A DNA stretch of 64,000 nucleotides from Arthrobacter nitroguajacolicus_D (GCF_031455195.1 NZ_JAVDSH010000006.1:124001-188000), one strand, 5' to 3'; shown: positions 25,511 to 34,613, numbered from the stretch's first letter. Program-made: numbers and translations. The notes: generated from the sequence alone by a model not told the origin.

Positions 25511-25865
25511 TCTGGCGGCCGCCCTTTCCGGGTGTCTCATTGCCGCTAGCAGCCTTCTCCACGGTGGCCCAGAGGCCAAACCCATGCATCGCCACCGCGT
25601 GCTGCTCTACTTGTTCCTTGCTGCCGTGGGCAACAATGGACCGGCCCTTCTTATGGACCTCCATCATCAGTTTGTGCGCCTTGGACTCCGAATAGCCGAA
25701 GTAACTCTGGAACACATAGCTCACGTAGCTCATCAGGTTGACGGGATCATTCCAGATCACAAGGTTCCAAGGGATATCAGGGGCTGTCAGGACACCGGTG
25801 GATGACTGCTCCGCAGTTTCCGTCCGCTCATCGATGTCCGTGCCAAACGCAACGCTAGGGCTCAT
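25503..25865 (-). CDS. clpS: ATP-dependent Clp protease adaptor ClpS
   Basis: 120 residues. The ClpS core begins at PWNLVIWNDPVNLMSYVSYVF and continues with SKAHKLMMEVHKKGRSIVAHGSKEQVEQHAVAMHGFGLWATVE, the surface that binds the N-domain of ClpA/ClpC and N-degron substrates. It delivers proteins with destabilising N-termini to the Clp protease in the cytoplasm. The N-terminal 27 residues are polar and probably disordered. A TAGAAT box 6 nt upstream of ATG 25865 suggests leaderless transcription. It is divergent from pncB across 37 bp. Confidence 0.95.
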   Translation of the reverse strand: MSPSVAFGTDIDERTETAEQSSTGVLTAPDIPWNLVIWNDPVNLMSYVSYVFQSYFGYSESKAHKLMMEVHKKGRSIVAHGSKEQVEQHAVAMHGFGLWATVEKAASGNETPGKGGRQSG

Positions 25866-25871
25866 CTGTCC

Positions 25872-25877
25872 ATTCTA
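25872..25877 (-). promoter_or_regulatory. Leaderless -10 box (TAGAAT) for clpS
   Basis: Minus-strand TAGAAT ends 6 nt before ATG 25865 and lies 13 bp from the opposing pncB -10 box. Confidence 0.6.
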
Positions 25878-25890
25878 TGGCGGCTCGCAC

Positions 25891-25896
25891 TAGAGT
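25891..25896 (+). promoter_or_regulatory. Leaderless -10 box (TAGAGT) for pncB
   Basis: TAGAGT ends 6 nt before GTG 25903; it supports that GTG as the start. Confidence 0.6.
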
Positions 25897-25902
25897 GAAT
25901 TC

Positions 25903-27231
25903 GTGAGTAGAGCCACGTCGTGGGACCACCCCGCAACCTCCTTGTACACAGACCACTACGAACTGACCATGCTTCAGGCAGCCTTGCACTCCGGGGCCGC
26001 ACATCGCCGATCAGTGTTCGAAGCCTTCGCCCGGCGGCTGCCTGACGGTCGCCGCTACGGTGTGGTGGGCGGCACGGGACGCCTGCTGGAGGGCATCGCC
26101 GACTTCCGCTTCGGGAAGGCCGAGCTGGAGTTCCTGGAGCAAAACAACGTGGTCAACCAGGAAACCCTGGACTACCTCGCCAATTACAAGTTCAGTGGCG
26201 ATATCTGGGGCTACGCCGAGGGCGATGCCTACTTCCCCAACTCCCCCATCCTCATTGTCGAATCAACGTTCGCCGAAGCATGCATCCTGGAAACATTCAT
26301 CCTTTCCGTCCTCAACCATGACAGTGCCATCGCCTCCGCCGCCTCGAGGATGACATCGGCGGCGGGCACCCGCCCGTGCATCGAGATGGGATCCCGGCGG
26401 ACCCAGGAGGAATCAGCGACGGCGGCCGCCCGCGCCGCTGCTATCGCCGGCTTTGCCAGCACCTCCAACCTGGAGGCCGGGCGCCGCTACGGCATCAAGA
26501 CAGTAGGCACCGCTGCCCACTCCTTCACGCTCCTGCACGACACGGAGCGGGAAGCCTTCGAAGCCCAGATCGCGACTTTTGGCCCTGGAACCTCGCTGCT
26601 CGTCGATACTTACGACGTCGAAGCCGCCGTGCGGACCGCCGTCGACCTCGCCGGTGACAAGCTGGGCGCGGTGCGCCTGGACTCCGGCGACCTCATCGCC
26701 CAGGCGCAGTGGGTCCGGCAATTGCTCGATGACCTGGGCAACGTCAATACCCGCATTGTGGTGACCTCCGACCTCGACGAATTCGCCATCGCCGCCCTGC
26801 AGTCCGCCCCCGTGGACTCCTATGGGGTAGGCACATCCCTCGTCACCGGCTCGGGTGCCCCGACAGCCAGCATGGTCTACAAACTGGTGAGCCGCACCAA
26901 CGACGACGGCGAGTTCATTCCGGTGGCCAAGGCCGCCAAGAACAAAGCCAGCGTTGGGGGCCGCAAATACGCGCTTCGCAAGCTCAACGAACGGGGCCGG
27001 GCAACCCAGGAAATCGTGGGGATCGGCCACCGCCCCGAGGACGACGGAAACGACCGCCAGTTGCTCCAGCATTTCGTCAAGAACGGCGAGGTACTGCCCG
27101 GTTGGACCGGACCGGAAGGCGTCATCCGCGCCAAGGAACGGCACGCGGCAACCATGGCCGAACTTCCCGCCGTCGTGAACCGGCTGCAGCGTGGCGAACC
27201 TGCCATTCCCACCATCTACGAGGAGAACTGA
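25903..27231 (+). CDS. pncB: Nicotinate phosphoribosyltransferase
   Basis: 442 residues from GTG 25903. The N-terminal SLYTDHYELTMLQAALHSG is the NAPRTase signature and the phosphate-binding VRLDSGDL lies near residue 265. It makes nicotinate mononucleotide from nicotinate and PRPP in NAD salvage, in the cytoplasm. The stop TGA shares its last base with the ATG of the nicotinamidase gene (TGATG), so the pair is translationally coupled and supplies consecutive steps. It is divergent from clpS, the same arrangement as pncB1/clpS of M. tuberculosis. Confidence 0.95.
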   Translation: MSRATSWDHPATSLYTDHYELTMLQAALHSGAAHRRSVFEAFARRLPDGRRYGVVGGTGRLLEGIADFRFGKAELEFLEQNNVVNQETLDYLANYKFSGDIWGYAEGDAYFPNSPILIVESTFAEACILETFILSVLNHDSAIASAASRMTSAAGTRPCIEMGSRRTQEESATAAARAAAIAGFASTSNLEAGRRYGIKTVGTAAHSFTLLHDTEREAFEAQIATFGPGTSLLVDTYDVEAAVRTAVDLAGDKLGAVRLDSGDLIAQAQWVRQLLDDLGNVNTRIVVTSDLDEFAIAALQSAPVDSYGVGTSLVTGSGAPTASMVYKLVSRTNDDGEFIPVAKAAKNKASVGGRKYALRKLNERGRATQEIVGIGHRPEDDGNDRQLLQHFVKNGEVLPGWTGPEGVIRAKERHAATMAELPAVVNRLQRGEPAIPTIYEEN

Positions 27232-27857
27232 TGTCCAGGGCCCTGATCATCGTCGATGTCCAGAACGACTTCTGCGAGGGCGGCACCCTTGCTGTCGACG
27301 GAGGCGCAGCCGTAGCCGGCGCCATCACCGAATACGTCGACGCCAACCAGCAGCACTTCGATCACATTGTGGCAACCCAGGACTGGCACATCGAGCCCGG
27401 GGCCCACTTTTCGGACGAGCCCGACATGGTCGATTCATGGCCTCCGCACTGCCGGGCAAGGACCAAAGGGGCTGAGCTCCACGAGGACCTGGACCCGGAA
27501 TACATCCAGGCCTACTTCCGCAAAGGGCAGTTCACGGCTGCCTACTCCGGCTTCGAAGGCATTCTGGCACCCGAAGACGACGTCCCCTCCGGCGACCTCA
27601 AAGCAGGGGCCGCGGTGACCGAAGTGCTGGATGAAGAAGCAATCGGCCTGGATGACTGGCTGCAGAGCCACGATGTCGAGGAGGTGGTGGTGGTAGGCCT
27701 CGCGACCGACTACTGCGTCAAGTCCACAGCCTTGGACGCTGTCCAGGCCGGGTACACCACTACAGTCATCGCAGACCTCACGGCAGGTATCGCCGAGGAC
27801 CTCACCGAGGCGTTCGAGGAGATGGAAGCGGCCGGCGTCGAGGTTGAACGCAGCTGA
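27231..27857 (+). CDS. pncA: Nicotinamidase / pyrazinamidase
   Basis: 208 residues from ATG 27231 (the ORF could be extended upstream into pncB, but GGAG at 27222 and the TGATG overlap fix this start). Catalytic triad positions can be read as D9 (IIVDVQNDF), K99 (FRKGQF) and C162 (ATDYCVKS), and the metal site as D51, H53, H59 and H73. It converts nicotinamide to nicotinate, the substrate of the upstream PncB, in the cytoplasm. Related M. tuberculosis PncA activates pyrazinamide. The gene ends at a strong bidirectional hairpin. Confidence 0.95.
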   Translation: MSRALIIVDVQNDFCEGGTLAVDGGAAVAGAITEYVDANQQHFDHIVATQDWHIEPGAHFSDEPDMVDSWPPHCRARTKGAELHEDLDPEYIQAYFRKGQFTAAYSGFEGILAPEDDVPSGDLKAGAAVTEVLDEEAIGLDDWLQSHDVEEVVVVGLATDYCVKSTALDAVQAGYTTTVIADLTAGIAEDLTEAFEEMEAAGVEVERS

Positions 27858-27872
27858 CCCTGTACGCCCGGT

Positions 27873-27910
27873 ACGCCAAAGGGCGCCGCAACCGCGGCGC
27901 CCTTTGGCGT
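27873..27910. terminator. Bidirectional terminator between pncA and the helicase gene
   Basis: A perfect 17-bp stem (27873-27889 with 27894-27910) and an AACC loop, GC core with AAA/TTT inside the stem, between convergent genes. Confidence 0.85.
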
Positions 27911-27932
27911 ATTCACTGAAAGTTTGGGCCGG

Positions 27933-29708
27933 CTACTTCCGGCCTATGAACCAGTCCTGGAGTTTACGCAGTCGGGCCTGCAGCTGTTCCTCATTGGCCT
28001 GTGCCACCGCCGGGCCGCCACACACTTCCCGCAGCTTGGTGTGGACCACTCCGTGCGGCGTTCCCGTTCGGGCGGACCACGCGGCCACGTTCTTGGCCAG
28101 TTCGTTCCTCAGGTCCATGAGCATGCGGTGGTCCGGGATCGCCGGCGAAGCGGCTGCCGCCAAGGGCGACTGGCGTTTCTTGCGGGACTGCTGTTCGTGC
28201 TGGCGCTGACGCAACAGTGTGCCCACCTGCTCGGCGTCGAGAAGCCCGGGGATGCCCAGGAAGTCCAATTCCTCGTCGGAACCGATATCGGCCCCCGTAC
28301 CGAACTCGCCGCCGTCGAACAGGACGCGGTCAAAGGAGGCCTGCGAGTCCAGTGCTTCGAATTTGCCCTTGGTGAGCTCATCCGAGGCCTTATCCTCGCG
28401 GTTGGCCTCGGCCATAAGGTTCTCCTCAGGGCTGAAGAGTCCGTCATCGTCCTTCTCTGGACGGTCAAGGGCGTGGTCGCGTTCCGCTTCCATGGTGTTG
28501 GCAAGGATCATCAACGGCGGCACTGAAGGCAGGAATACCGACGCCGTTTCGCCCCTTTTGCGGGCACGCACGAAGCGGCCCACGGCCTGGGCGAAGAACA
28601 GCGGGGTGGACGTCGAGGTGGCGTAGACACCCACCGACAGGCGCGGAACGTCCACGCCTTCGGACACCATCCGAACCGCGACCATCCAGCGCTTGTCGCC
28701 CGCGGAGAATTCTTCGATCTTGCTGGATGCCTTGGAATCGTCGGAAAGAATCACGGTGGGCGACTGGCCAGTGATCTTCTTCAGCTGGCCCGCGTAGGCT
28801 CGCGCGTCGTCGTGGTCCGTGGCGATCACCAGGCCACCAGCGTCAGGAACTGTCCGCCGGACCTCTCCCAGGCGCTTGTCCGCGGCAGCCAGGACGGCGG
28901 GGATCCACTCCCCCGTAGGGTTCAGGGCCGTCCGCCAGGCCTGGGACGTGATGTCCTTGGTCACGGCGGCTTCACCCAGCGAAGCCGCCATCTCGTCGCC
29001 CGCGCTGGTCCGCCAACGCATCTGGCCCGAGTAGGCCATGAACAGGACGGGTCGAACCACGTGGTCCCGCAAGGCGTTGCCGTAACCGTAGGTGTAGTCG
29101 GCTTTGGAACGGCGAATGCCGTCGCGGTCCTCGGCATACTCAACGAAGGGGATGGGGGATGTATCCGAGCGGAACGGGGTACCCGTCAGGGACAACCGCT
29201 TCGTCGCAGGATCAAACGCCTCACGAAGTCCGTCACCCCATGACAGGGCTTCACCGCCATGGTGGATCTCGTCCAGGATCACCAAGGTGCGTGCTGCTTC
29301 AGTCTTTGCGCGGTGCAGCATGGGCTTGCTGGCCACCTGTGCGTAGGTGACAGCCACCCCAACGAAACCGCGGCCGTGCTGGCCGTCGGAATTCTTGAAG
29401 TTGGGATCGATGGCGATACCGACCTTGGCTGCGGCGTCCGCCCACTGCCGTTTCAAGTGGTCCGTGGGCGCCACGATGGTCACGCGGTTAACCACTCCGC
29501 TGTCCAGCAGCGTGGTGGCGATGCGCAGCGCGAAAGTGGTCTTTCCTGCGCCGGGTGTTGCCACGGCAAGGAAGTCCTTGGGGTTGCGCGACATGTAGAG
29601 ATCCAACGCCTCCTGCTGCCAGGCACGAAGCTTGGGCGCAGTGCCCCAGGCGGCGCGCTCCGGATACGCGGGAGGCAGCGAGGGGCCACCAAAGAGTGTT
29701 TCGGTCAT
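27933..29708 (-). CDS. DEAH-box superfamily 2 helicase of actinobacterial type
   Basis: 591 residues. Motif I ATPGAGKTT is near residue 52, motif II is DEIH in LVILDEIHHGG near 148, motif III is LTGTPFRSD, and the second RecA-like domain has VRMVSEGVDVPRL and motif VI QAVGRFVRARKRG. The last 170 residues (from about 420) are charged and match no domain I can name. It should unwind nucleic acid with ATP in the cytoplasm, in an undetermined repair or recombination role. A run of six G (GGGGGGA) 7 nt upstream of ATG 29708 is the ribosome site. It stands alone. Confidence 0.88.
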   Translation of the reverse strand: MTETLFGGPSLPPAYPERAAWGTAPKLRAWQQEALDLYMSRNPKDFLAVATPGAGKTTFALRIATTLLDSGVVNRVTIVAPTDHLKRQWADAAAKVGIAIDPNFKNSDGQHGRGFVGVAVTYAQVASKPMLHRAKTEAARTLVILDEIHHGGEALSWGDGLREAFDPATKRLSLTGTPFRSDTSPIPFVEYAEDRDGIRRSKADYTYGYGNALRDHVVRPVLFMAYSGQMRWRTSAGDEMAASLGEAAVTKDITSQAWRTALNPTGEWIPAVLAAADKRLGEVRRTVPDAGGLVIATDHDDARAYAGQLKKITGQSPTVILSDDSKASSKIEEFSAGDKRWMVAVRMVSEGVDVPRLSVGVYATSTSTPLFFAQAVGRFVRARKRGETASVFLPSVPPLMILANTMEAERDHALDRPEKDDDGLFSPEENLMAEANREDKASDELTKGKFEALDSQASFDRVLFDGGEFGTGADIGSDEELDFLGIPGLLDAEQVGTLLRQRQHEQQSRKKRQSPLAAAASPAIPDHRMLMDLRNELAKNVAAWSARTGTPHGVVHTKLREVCGGPAVAQANEEQLQARLRKLQDWFIGRK

Positions 29709-29820
29709 GCTGATTCCCCCCGCATGCTGGCAGCGTCAGAGACGCCCTGCTTTCCGGACACGCCGCAGCGGTCCGGAAAGCGGAAACGATCAGATTGGGC
29801 CTGTGTTTGCTTCCCGCCCA

Positions 29821-30150
29821 CTACTTGGAGTTGTCCGGGCCGCCGTTTTTTCCACCATCGTTGCCGGGGCGGAGGCCTTCGTAAATCTCTTTGCACTCCG
29901 GGCACACCGGGAACTTCTGGGGATCACGTCCCGGCGTCCACACCTTGCCGCACAAAGCGATCACAGGTTCACCGGTCAACGCCGATTCCATGATCTTTTC
30001 CTTGCGGACGTAGTGCGAAAACCGCTCGCGGTCGCCGGGCTCCACTTCCTGGCGCGTTTCCTCGCGCTCGATGGTGGCAGTGGACGTTCCGGCTCCGGAA
30101 AGCTCGCGCATGGGGTCGTTTTCGAATGGATCCGGAGGAAGCGTAGTCAT
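29821..30150 (-). CDS. DUF3039 protein with CxxC zinc-binding-type motif
   Basis: 109 residues from ATG 30150, chosen because TAAGAT lies 7 nt upstream (leaderless pattern); ATG 30159 is the alternative. The conserved part is residues 43-92: RFSHYVRKEKIMESALTGEPVIALCGKVW followed by PVCPECKEIY. H46, C67, C83 and C86 could bind one zinc ion. The family is widespread in actinobacteria and has no known function. It follows nagB by 17 bp. Confidence 0.8.
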   Translation of the reverse strand: MTTLPPDPFENDPMRELSGAGTSTATIEREETRQEVEPGDRERFSHYVRKEKIMESALTGEPVIALCGKVWTPGRDPQKFPVCPECKEIYEGLRPGNDGGKNGGPDNSK

Positions 30151-30157
30151 GCCAAAC

Positions 30158-30163
30158 ATCTTA
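30158..30163 (-). promoter_or_regulatory. Leaderless -10 box (TAAGAT) for the DUF3039 gene
   Basis: Minus-strand TAAGAT ends 7 nt before ATG 30150. It lies in the 17-bp gap after nagB, so the gene can be transcribed independently of nagB. Confidence 0.55.
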
Positions 30164-30167
30164 CCGT

Positions 30168-30950
30168 CTACAGGCCCTGCCACTCCGGCTTGTTGTCGTA
30201 CGTGTGCCGATAGTAGTCCGCCAATTTGAGTGAGGACGCGGCAGCCTCATCCACCAGGATGGTGGCATGCGGATGCATCTGGAGGATGGAAGCGGCGCAG
30301 ATGGCAGCGACCGGGCCTTCCACGAAGTCACGGACAGCCTGCGCCTTTTGGGCGCCGGTAGCCACCAGCACCACGTGGCGGGCATCCATGATGGTTCCAA
30401 GGCCTTGGGTAACCACGTGGTGGGGTACGTCGTCGATGCTGTCGAAGAAGCGTGCGTTGTCCTTGCGGGTCTGCTCGATCAACGTTTTGATGCGGGTGCG
30501 GGAAGCCAACGAAGAGCCCGGCTCATTGAAGCCGATGTGGCCGTCCGTTCCCACGCCAAGGATCTGCAGGTCCACACCGCCCACGGCCTTGATCGCATCC
30601 TCATACGCTTGGCACGCCGCTTCAAGGTCTGCAGCGGCGCCGTCCGGACCATGGACGTTCTCCGGCTTGATGTTCACACGGTTGGTGAACTCGCGGCGGA
30701 TAACCTCCCGGTACGACTCAGGATGGCCGGCTTCGAGGCCAACATACTCATCCAATGCGAAACCGTGGGCCTGGCTGAAGTCCAGTCCGCCGGCGTCGTA
30801 ACGGCTCGCCAGTTCGTCATAGATGGGCAGTGGCGACGATCCTGTTGCCAAGCCCAGCACGGCGTTCGGCTTACGGCGCACCAGCGCCTCGATGGCGTCG
30901 GCAGCGAGCGCACCGATCTGCTTGGTGCCAGGGAGAATGACAACTTCCAT
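30168..30950 (-). CDS. nagB: Glucosamine-6-phosphate deaminase
   Basis: 260 residues from ATG 30950, with GAAAGG 8 nt upstream; a GTG two codons earlier is also open. Motifs of the NagB family are VLGLATGSSPLPIYDEL (phosphate loop), ALDEYVGL with the catalytic aspartate, GVGTDGHIGFNEPGS and the late VATGAQKAQAV. It converts glucosamine-6-phosphate to fructose-6-phosphate and ammonia. Its pathway partner NagA is 10 kb away at 40960, on the other strand, rather than in an operon. Confidence 0.95.
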   Translation of the reverse strand: MEVVILPGTKQIGALAADAIEALVRRKPNAVLGLATGSSPLPIYDELASRYDAGGLDFSQAHGFALDEYVGLEAGHPESYREVIRREFTNRVNIKPENVHGPDGAAADLEAACQAYEDAIKAVGGVDLQILGVGTDGHIGFNEPGSSLASRTRIKTLIEQTRKDNARFFDSIDDVPHHVVTQGLGTIMDARHVVLVATGAQKAQAVRDFVEGPVAAICAASILQMHPHATILVDEAAASSLKLADYYRHTYDNKPEWQGL

Positions 30951-31037
30951 CGTCACGGCCTTTCTTGTTAAGGGTCTTCGAGCTATCTTTCACAGAGGTT
31001 ATCCCATGTCCCATCTATGGGCATGGTTGTTACGGAA

Positions 31038-32609
31038 TCAGCGGTTCACGCTGAGCTGGGCAAACATTTCGGGCCCGCGGGCGTCCAACCATTTTCCGCC
31101 AAGGCGCACGCCAACCACGAAGAGGACCATCCCCAACAACGGACCCACCGCCAGGTTGATCCAGCCAGCCTCGGTACCACCGCTGAAAGCCTGGACAGCC
31201 ACCAGCGCCAACTCAGGCAACAGCAGAAGGCCCAGGAGGCCCATCCCCACTGCCTGCACGGCCAGGGTCTGGGCAACGTTTCCCGGTGGCTTCTTGAAGG
31301 GGCTGTCTCCCGGCAACGGAACGGCTATGTTGTAGCGGGCCGAAATCACCGAAGATAGTCCCAGTCCGGTGAAAAGCGTGCCCAGCGAAAGGCCCAGGAG
31401 GTTCGGCAACCATTGCCAGTCCCCAGTGACGAACAACGGTGCGACGGTGAAGAGCAAGACAACGGGAAGCGAGATGGTCAGGCAAGCCAAGGCACGCCCC
31501 AGACGGTCATCAAGGCCGCGGACTCCAGCGGCAAGATGGAGGGCAAATGCCGTGTTGTCATACGAGACATCAGCGCAAATCGACCATGCCATGGTGAAGG
31601 CCGTCAACGGTCCGAGGATCATCAGCAGGCCGTAGCCACCGCTTTGCGAGCCGGCAAAAAAGAAGAGGACCGGGAACAGCGGAACAATCACCAAGGATGC
31701 CGCGTACCTGGGGTCCTTGAACCAGTAGATCAAAGCACGTGCCGCAACTGCACCCGACGGCGTCCCCGGAAGAAGGCCGAACAGTCCAAGCTTTCCGCCC
31801 TTTTTCGCCGAACCTCCGGAATACGGCGGAGTGACCAACGCACGCTGCAGCAACAGGTGCCAGCATAGAAGCAGGGCAGCGATGGTGGCCACCGAGATCA
31901 GGAGCTTAATGCCGGCAGCAACAGCATCGCCCGCCTCAAGATCTCCACCCAAGGACCACGGAGCGCCAAAAGGCGTCCAGGACACCGTCCGGGCCAGCGC
32001 CGGAAGATACTCCGCGCTCCCCCGAACGCCATCAACTATCCCCACCATGATGGGACCCAGCAGCACCAGGGGGATAAAGACGATGATGCTGCTGACATCC
32101 TTGAAACGCCGTGAGGACGCCAGGCCAGCTGTGGCCGTGGTGACCACCTTGGACAGCACCACGCAGGTGACAGCGCCAAGGACCGCGCCCAACAGCGCCC
32201 CTGATACGGCCGGGACGCTCCTCCACCAGGTCCCGACAGTCCCAAGGGCGGCAATCAGCGTGGCCAGTCCCGGAATACCAATGAATCCTGCAAGCGCCAG
32301 GCCAGTCAGCAGCTGCCTTGGCGGAATCGCGAAAGTGGTGAAGCGTGCGGGATCCAACGTCATGTCAGCTGCCGAAGCGACCAGCGGAATGATGGCCCAT
32401 CCCAGCACAGTGACCGCGCCGCCCAGCACAACGACGGTGTGCGCGATCCCGGCATCAGCCCAGCGCAGCGCCACCAGGCCACCCACAAGAAGGGACAGAA
32501 CGCCCAGCGCGTAGAGCAAACCGAGGGCCATGCCCACCAACTGCCAGGGACTGCGCTTGAAGCCGTTGAGCAGCAAACGCCACTTCAGGCTTAGAAGGTG
32601 CGCAACCAT
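31038..32609 (-). CDS. ABC-2-type transporter membrane protein
   Basis: 523 residues from ATG 32609, which overlaps the end of the ATPase gene by 19 bp; the longer frame to 32744 only shadows that gene. About twelve or more hydrophobic segments run the whole length, with a basic N-terminus (MVAHLLSLKWRLLLNGFKRS). With the ATPase at 32591-33472 it makes an export-type ABC transporter. The substrate is not evident; the pair resembles antibiotic- or lipid-export systems in layout only. Confidence 0.82.
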   Translation of the reverse strand: MVAHLLSLKWRLLLNGFKRSPWQLVGMALGLLYALGVLSLLVGGLVALRWADAGIAHTVVVLGGAVTVLGWAIIPLVASAADMTLDPARFTTFAIPPRQLLTGLALAGFIGIPGLATLIAALGTVGTWWRSVPAVSGALLGAVLGAVTCVVLSKVVTTATAGLASSRRFKDVSSIIVFIPLVLLGPIMVGIVDGVRGSAEYLPALARTVSWTPFGAPWSLGGDLEAGDAVAAGIKLLISVATIAALLLCWHLLLQRALVTPPYSGGSAKKGGKLGLFGLLPGTPSGAVAARALIYWFKDPRYAASLVIVPLFPVLFFFAGSQSGGYGLLMILGPLTAFTMAWSICADVSYDNTAFALHLAAGVRGLDDRLGRALACLTISLPVVLLFTVAPLFVTGDWQWLPNLLGLSLGTLFTGLGLSSVISARYNIAVPLPGDSPFKKPPGNVAQTLAVQAVGMGLLGLLLLPELALVAVQAFSGGTEAGWINLAVGPLLGMVLFVVGVRLGGKWLDARGPEMFAQLSVNR

Positions 32610-33472
32610 TCCAGCCCCTCCGTCCTGTGTCCGCCGCCCACCAGCTGAACGAAACGCTCCTCCAAGGTGGAACCAGCACGGACTTCGTCCACGGAACCGG
32701 CCGCCAGCACCCGACCGCCGGCAACCACAGCGACGTGGCTGCACATGCGCTGCACCAGGTCCATCACGTGGCTGGACACGATGACCGTGCCACCGGAAGC
32801 CACGTAGCTTTCCAGGATGCCGCGGATGTTGGCGGCTGAGACTGGATCCACCGATTCGAACGGCTCGTCAAGGACAAGAAGGCGCGGGGCATGGATGAGC
32901 GCCGAGGCGAGGGCGATCTTTTTCGTCATGCCGGCCGAGTAGTCCACCACCAACGTGCCGGCATCGGCCTGCAGGTCAAGGGCGGCCAGCAACTCAGGGA
33001 CACGGGTGCCAACAACGTCCCTGTCCATGCCGCGCAGCAGGCCCGAGTAGGTCACCAACTGCTCGCCCGTGAGGCGGTCGAACAAGCGCACACCATCAGG
33101 AAGGACACCCATGAGCTTCTTGGCCTCGAGGGGTTTGGTCCAGACATCCACGCCGTGCACCAACGCCGTCCCAAAGTCAGGCCGAAGCAAACCGGTGGCC
33201 ATGGACAGGGTGGTGGTCTTGCCCGCACCGTTCGGACCGACCACTCCATAGAACGAACCGGCAGGCACTTCGAGGCTCACGCCATCGACCGCGATCTTTT
33301 CGCCGAAACGCTTGGCCAGGCCCCGAATAGAGAGGGCGGCAAGGGCGCCCCCCGCTGGAGAACCACCCGATCCAAGCGGCGCGGCGCTGGACTGTGGTGG
33401 CTGGCTTGCTTGCGGCCCGGGAGCGTGCGGTGAAGTGGATGTGGGCGTGGGTTCATGGCGTGGTTCCGTCAT
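32591..33472 (-). CDS. ABC exporter ATP-binding protein
   Basis: 293 residues. Walker A GPNGAGKTTT lies near residue 80, signature YSAGMTKKIALASAL (a variant of LSGGQ) near 180, Walker B LLVLDEPFESVD near 200, and VIVSSHVMDLVQRM holds the switch histidine. A 45-residue Pro/Ser-rich head precedes the ABC domain. It couples with the downstream membrane protein (19-bp overlap). ATG 33472 has TAGGCT 6 nt upstream, consistent with a leaderless transcript separate from the oxidoreductase gene 40 bp away. Confidence 0.9.
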   Translation of the reverse strand: MTEPRHEPTPTSTSPHAPGPQASQPPQSSAAPLGSGGSPAGGALAALSIRGLAKRFGEKIAVDGVSLEVPAGSFYGVVGPNGAGKTTTLSMATGLLRPDFGTALVHGVDVWTKPLEAKKLMGVLPDGVRLFDRLTGEQLVTYSGLLRGMDRDVVGTRVPELLAALDLQADAGTLVVDYSAGMTKKIALASALIHAPRLLVLDEPFESVDPVSAANIRGILESYVASGGTVIVSSHVMDLVQRMCSHVAVVAGGRVLAAGSVDEVRAGSTLEERFVQLVGGGHRTEGLEWLRTF

Positions 33473-33478
33473 GTGACC

Positions 33479-33484
33479 AGCCTA
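33479..33484 (-). promoter_or_regulatory. Leaderless -10 box (TAGGCT) for the ABC exporter
   Basis: Minus-strand TAGGCT ends 6 nt before ATG 33472. Confidence 0.55.
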
Positions 33485-33512
33485 ACCTCGCTCACGTGTA
33501 CCTGCCGGGGTC

Positions 33513-34613
33513 CTAGAAGCCGTGGCGGGGCACTGCTCGCTGGTATTGCGGCACCCAGGGAATGTCATGTCCCAGTTCATAGGCAGCCCTGAGCCACCAG
33601 TGCGGATCACGCAGTGCGGCACGAGCCATGAAGACGGCATCCGCACGCCCATTGGCCACGATATCTTCGACCTGGGCGGGACTGGTAAGTAGCCCAACTG
33701 CCCCGGTGGGGACACCGGCGTCGCGCTTTATCTGCTCCGCGAACCCTGCTTGGTATCCCGGCGCAACCGGGATTTTCTGGTGGGCCACGGCACCGCCGCT
33801 GGAGACATCCACCAGGTCCACACCACGCTCAGCCGCAGCGCGGGCAAGACGGACGGAAGCTTCCACGTCCACTCCCCCTTCGGCCCAGTCAGAAGCCGAT
33901 ATCCGCAGCAGGAGTGGCATCGAATCCGGAATGACCTCCCGGACTGCGTCCACCACGGTGAGCATCAACCTGTTCCTGCCATCCTCGTCACCACCCCAGC
34001 GGTCGGTCCGGGTGTTAATCAGGGGGCTCTGGAACTGGTGGAGCAAGTAACCGTGGGCGCCGTGGATCTCGACGGTGTCGAACCCTGCGGCAACGGCGCG
34101 GGAGGCTGCGGCCGCAAAATCAGCCACCACCCCTAAAATTTCTGCTTCGCTCATGGCGGCCGGCGCAGCATAGCCGTCAAACGCGTCCGTGGTGGGCCCA
34201 ACCGTGCCCCAGCCGCCCTCGGATGTGGGAACGGATCCAGAGTGGCCGGAGAAAGGCCAATAAGTTGATGCCTTGCGGCCAGCGTGCGCCAGCTGCGCCC
34301 CAATCCTGCAGTCCACGGCACCGTGTGCGTGCACAAAACGGACAATCCGCTCCCAGCCCGCAGCTTGTTCATCGGAGTACAGGCCAGCGTCCAAGGGACT
34401 GATCCTGCCTTCGGGGTTCACGGCAGCGGCCTCGCTCATGATCAGCGCTGCACCGCCCGCGGCGAAAGAACCGAGGTGCATCAGATGCCAGTCGTTGGGG
34501 ACGCCTTCCCCGGTTTCCGGATGGCAACTGTATTGGCACATAGGCGAAACCCAGCCCCGGTGCGGGACCGTGAGTGAACGCAACTGCAGCGGGGAGAACA
34601 GTGCGGACGGCAC
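33513..34613 (-). CDS. Old yellow enzyme, YqjM-type NADH:flavin oxidoreductase
   Basis: 366 residues starting at GTG 34613, whose first base is also the last base of the upstream stop (TAGTG). SPMCQYS carries the cysteine that tunes FMN in the YqjM class, AHAGRKAS binds the active site, IHGAHGYLLHQFQSPLINTRTDRWGG contains the substrate-binding histidines, and SGGAVAHQKI and GLLTSPAQVEDI complete the FMN barrel. It reduces activated C=C bonds with NAD(P)H in the cytoplasm; the natural substrate is unknown. Coupling to the thioredoxin-fold/TPR gene upstream is tight. Confidence 0.92.
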   Translation of the reverse strand: MPSALFSPLQLRSLTVPHRGWVSPMCQYSCHPETGEGVPNDWHLMHLGSFAAGGAALIMSEAAAVNPEGRISPLDAGLYSDEQAAGWERIVRFVHAHGAVDCRIGAQLAHAGRKASTYWPFSGHSGSVPTSEGGWGTVGPTTDAFDGYAAPAAMSEAEILGVVADFAAAASRAVAAGFDTVEIHGAHGYLLHQFQSPLINTRTDRWGGDEDGRNRLMLTVVDAVREVIPDSMPLLLRISASDWAEGGVDVEASVRLARAAAERGVDLVDVSSGGAVAHQKIPVAPGYQAGFAEQIKRDAGVPTGAVGLLTSPAQVEDIVANGRADAVFMARAALRDPHWWLRAAYELGHDIPWVPQYQRAVPRHGF

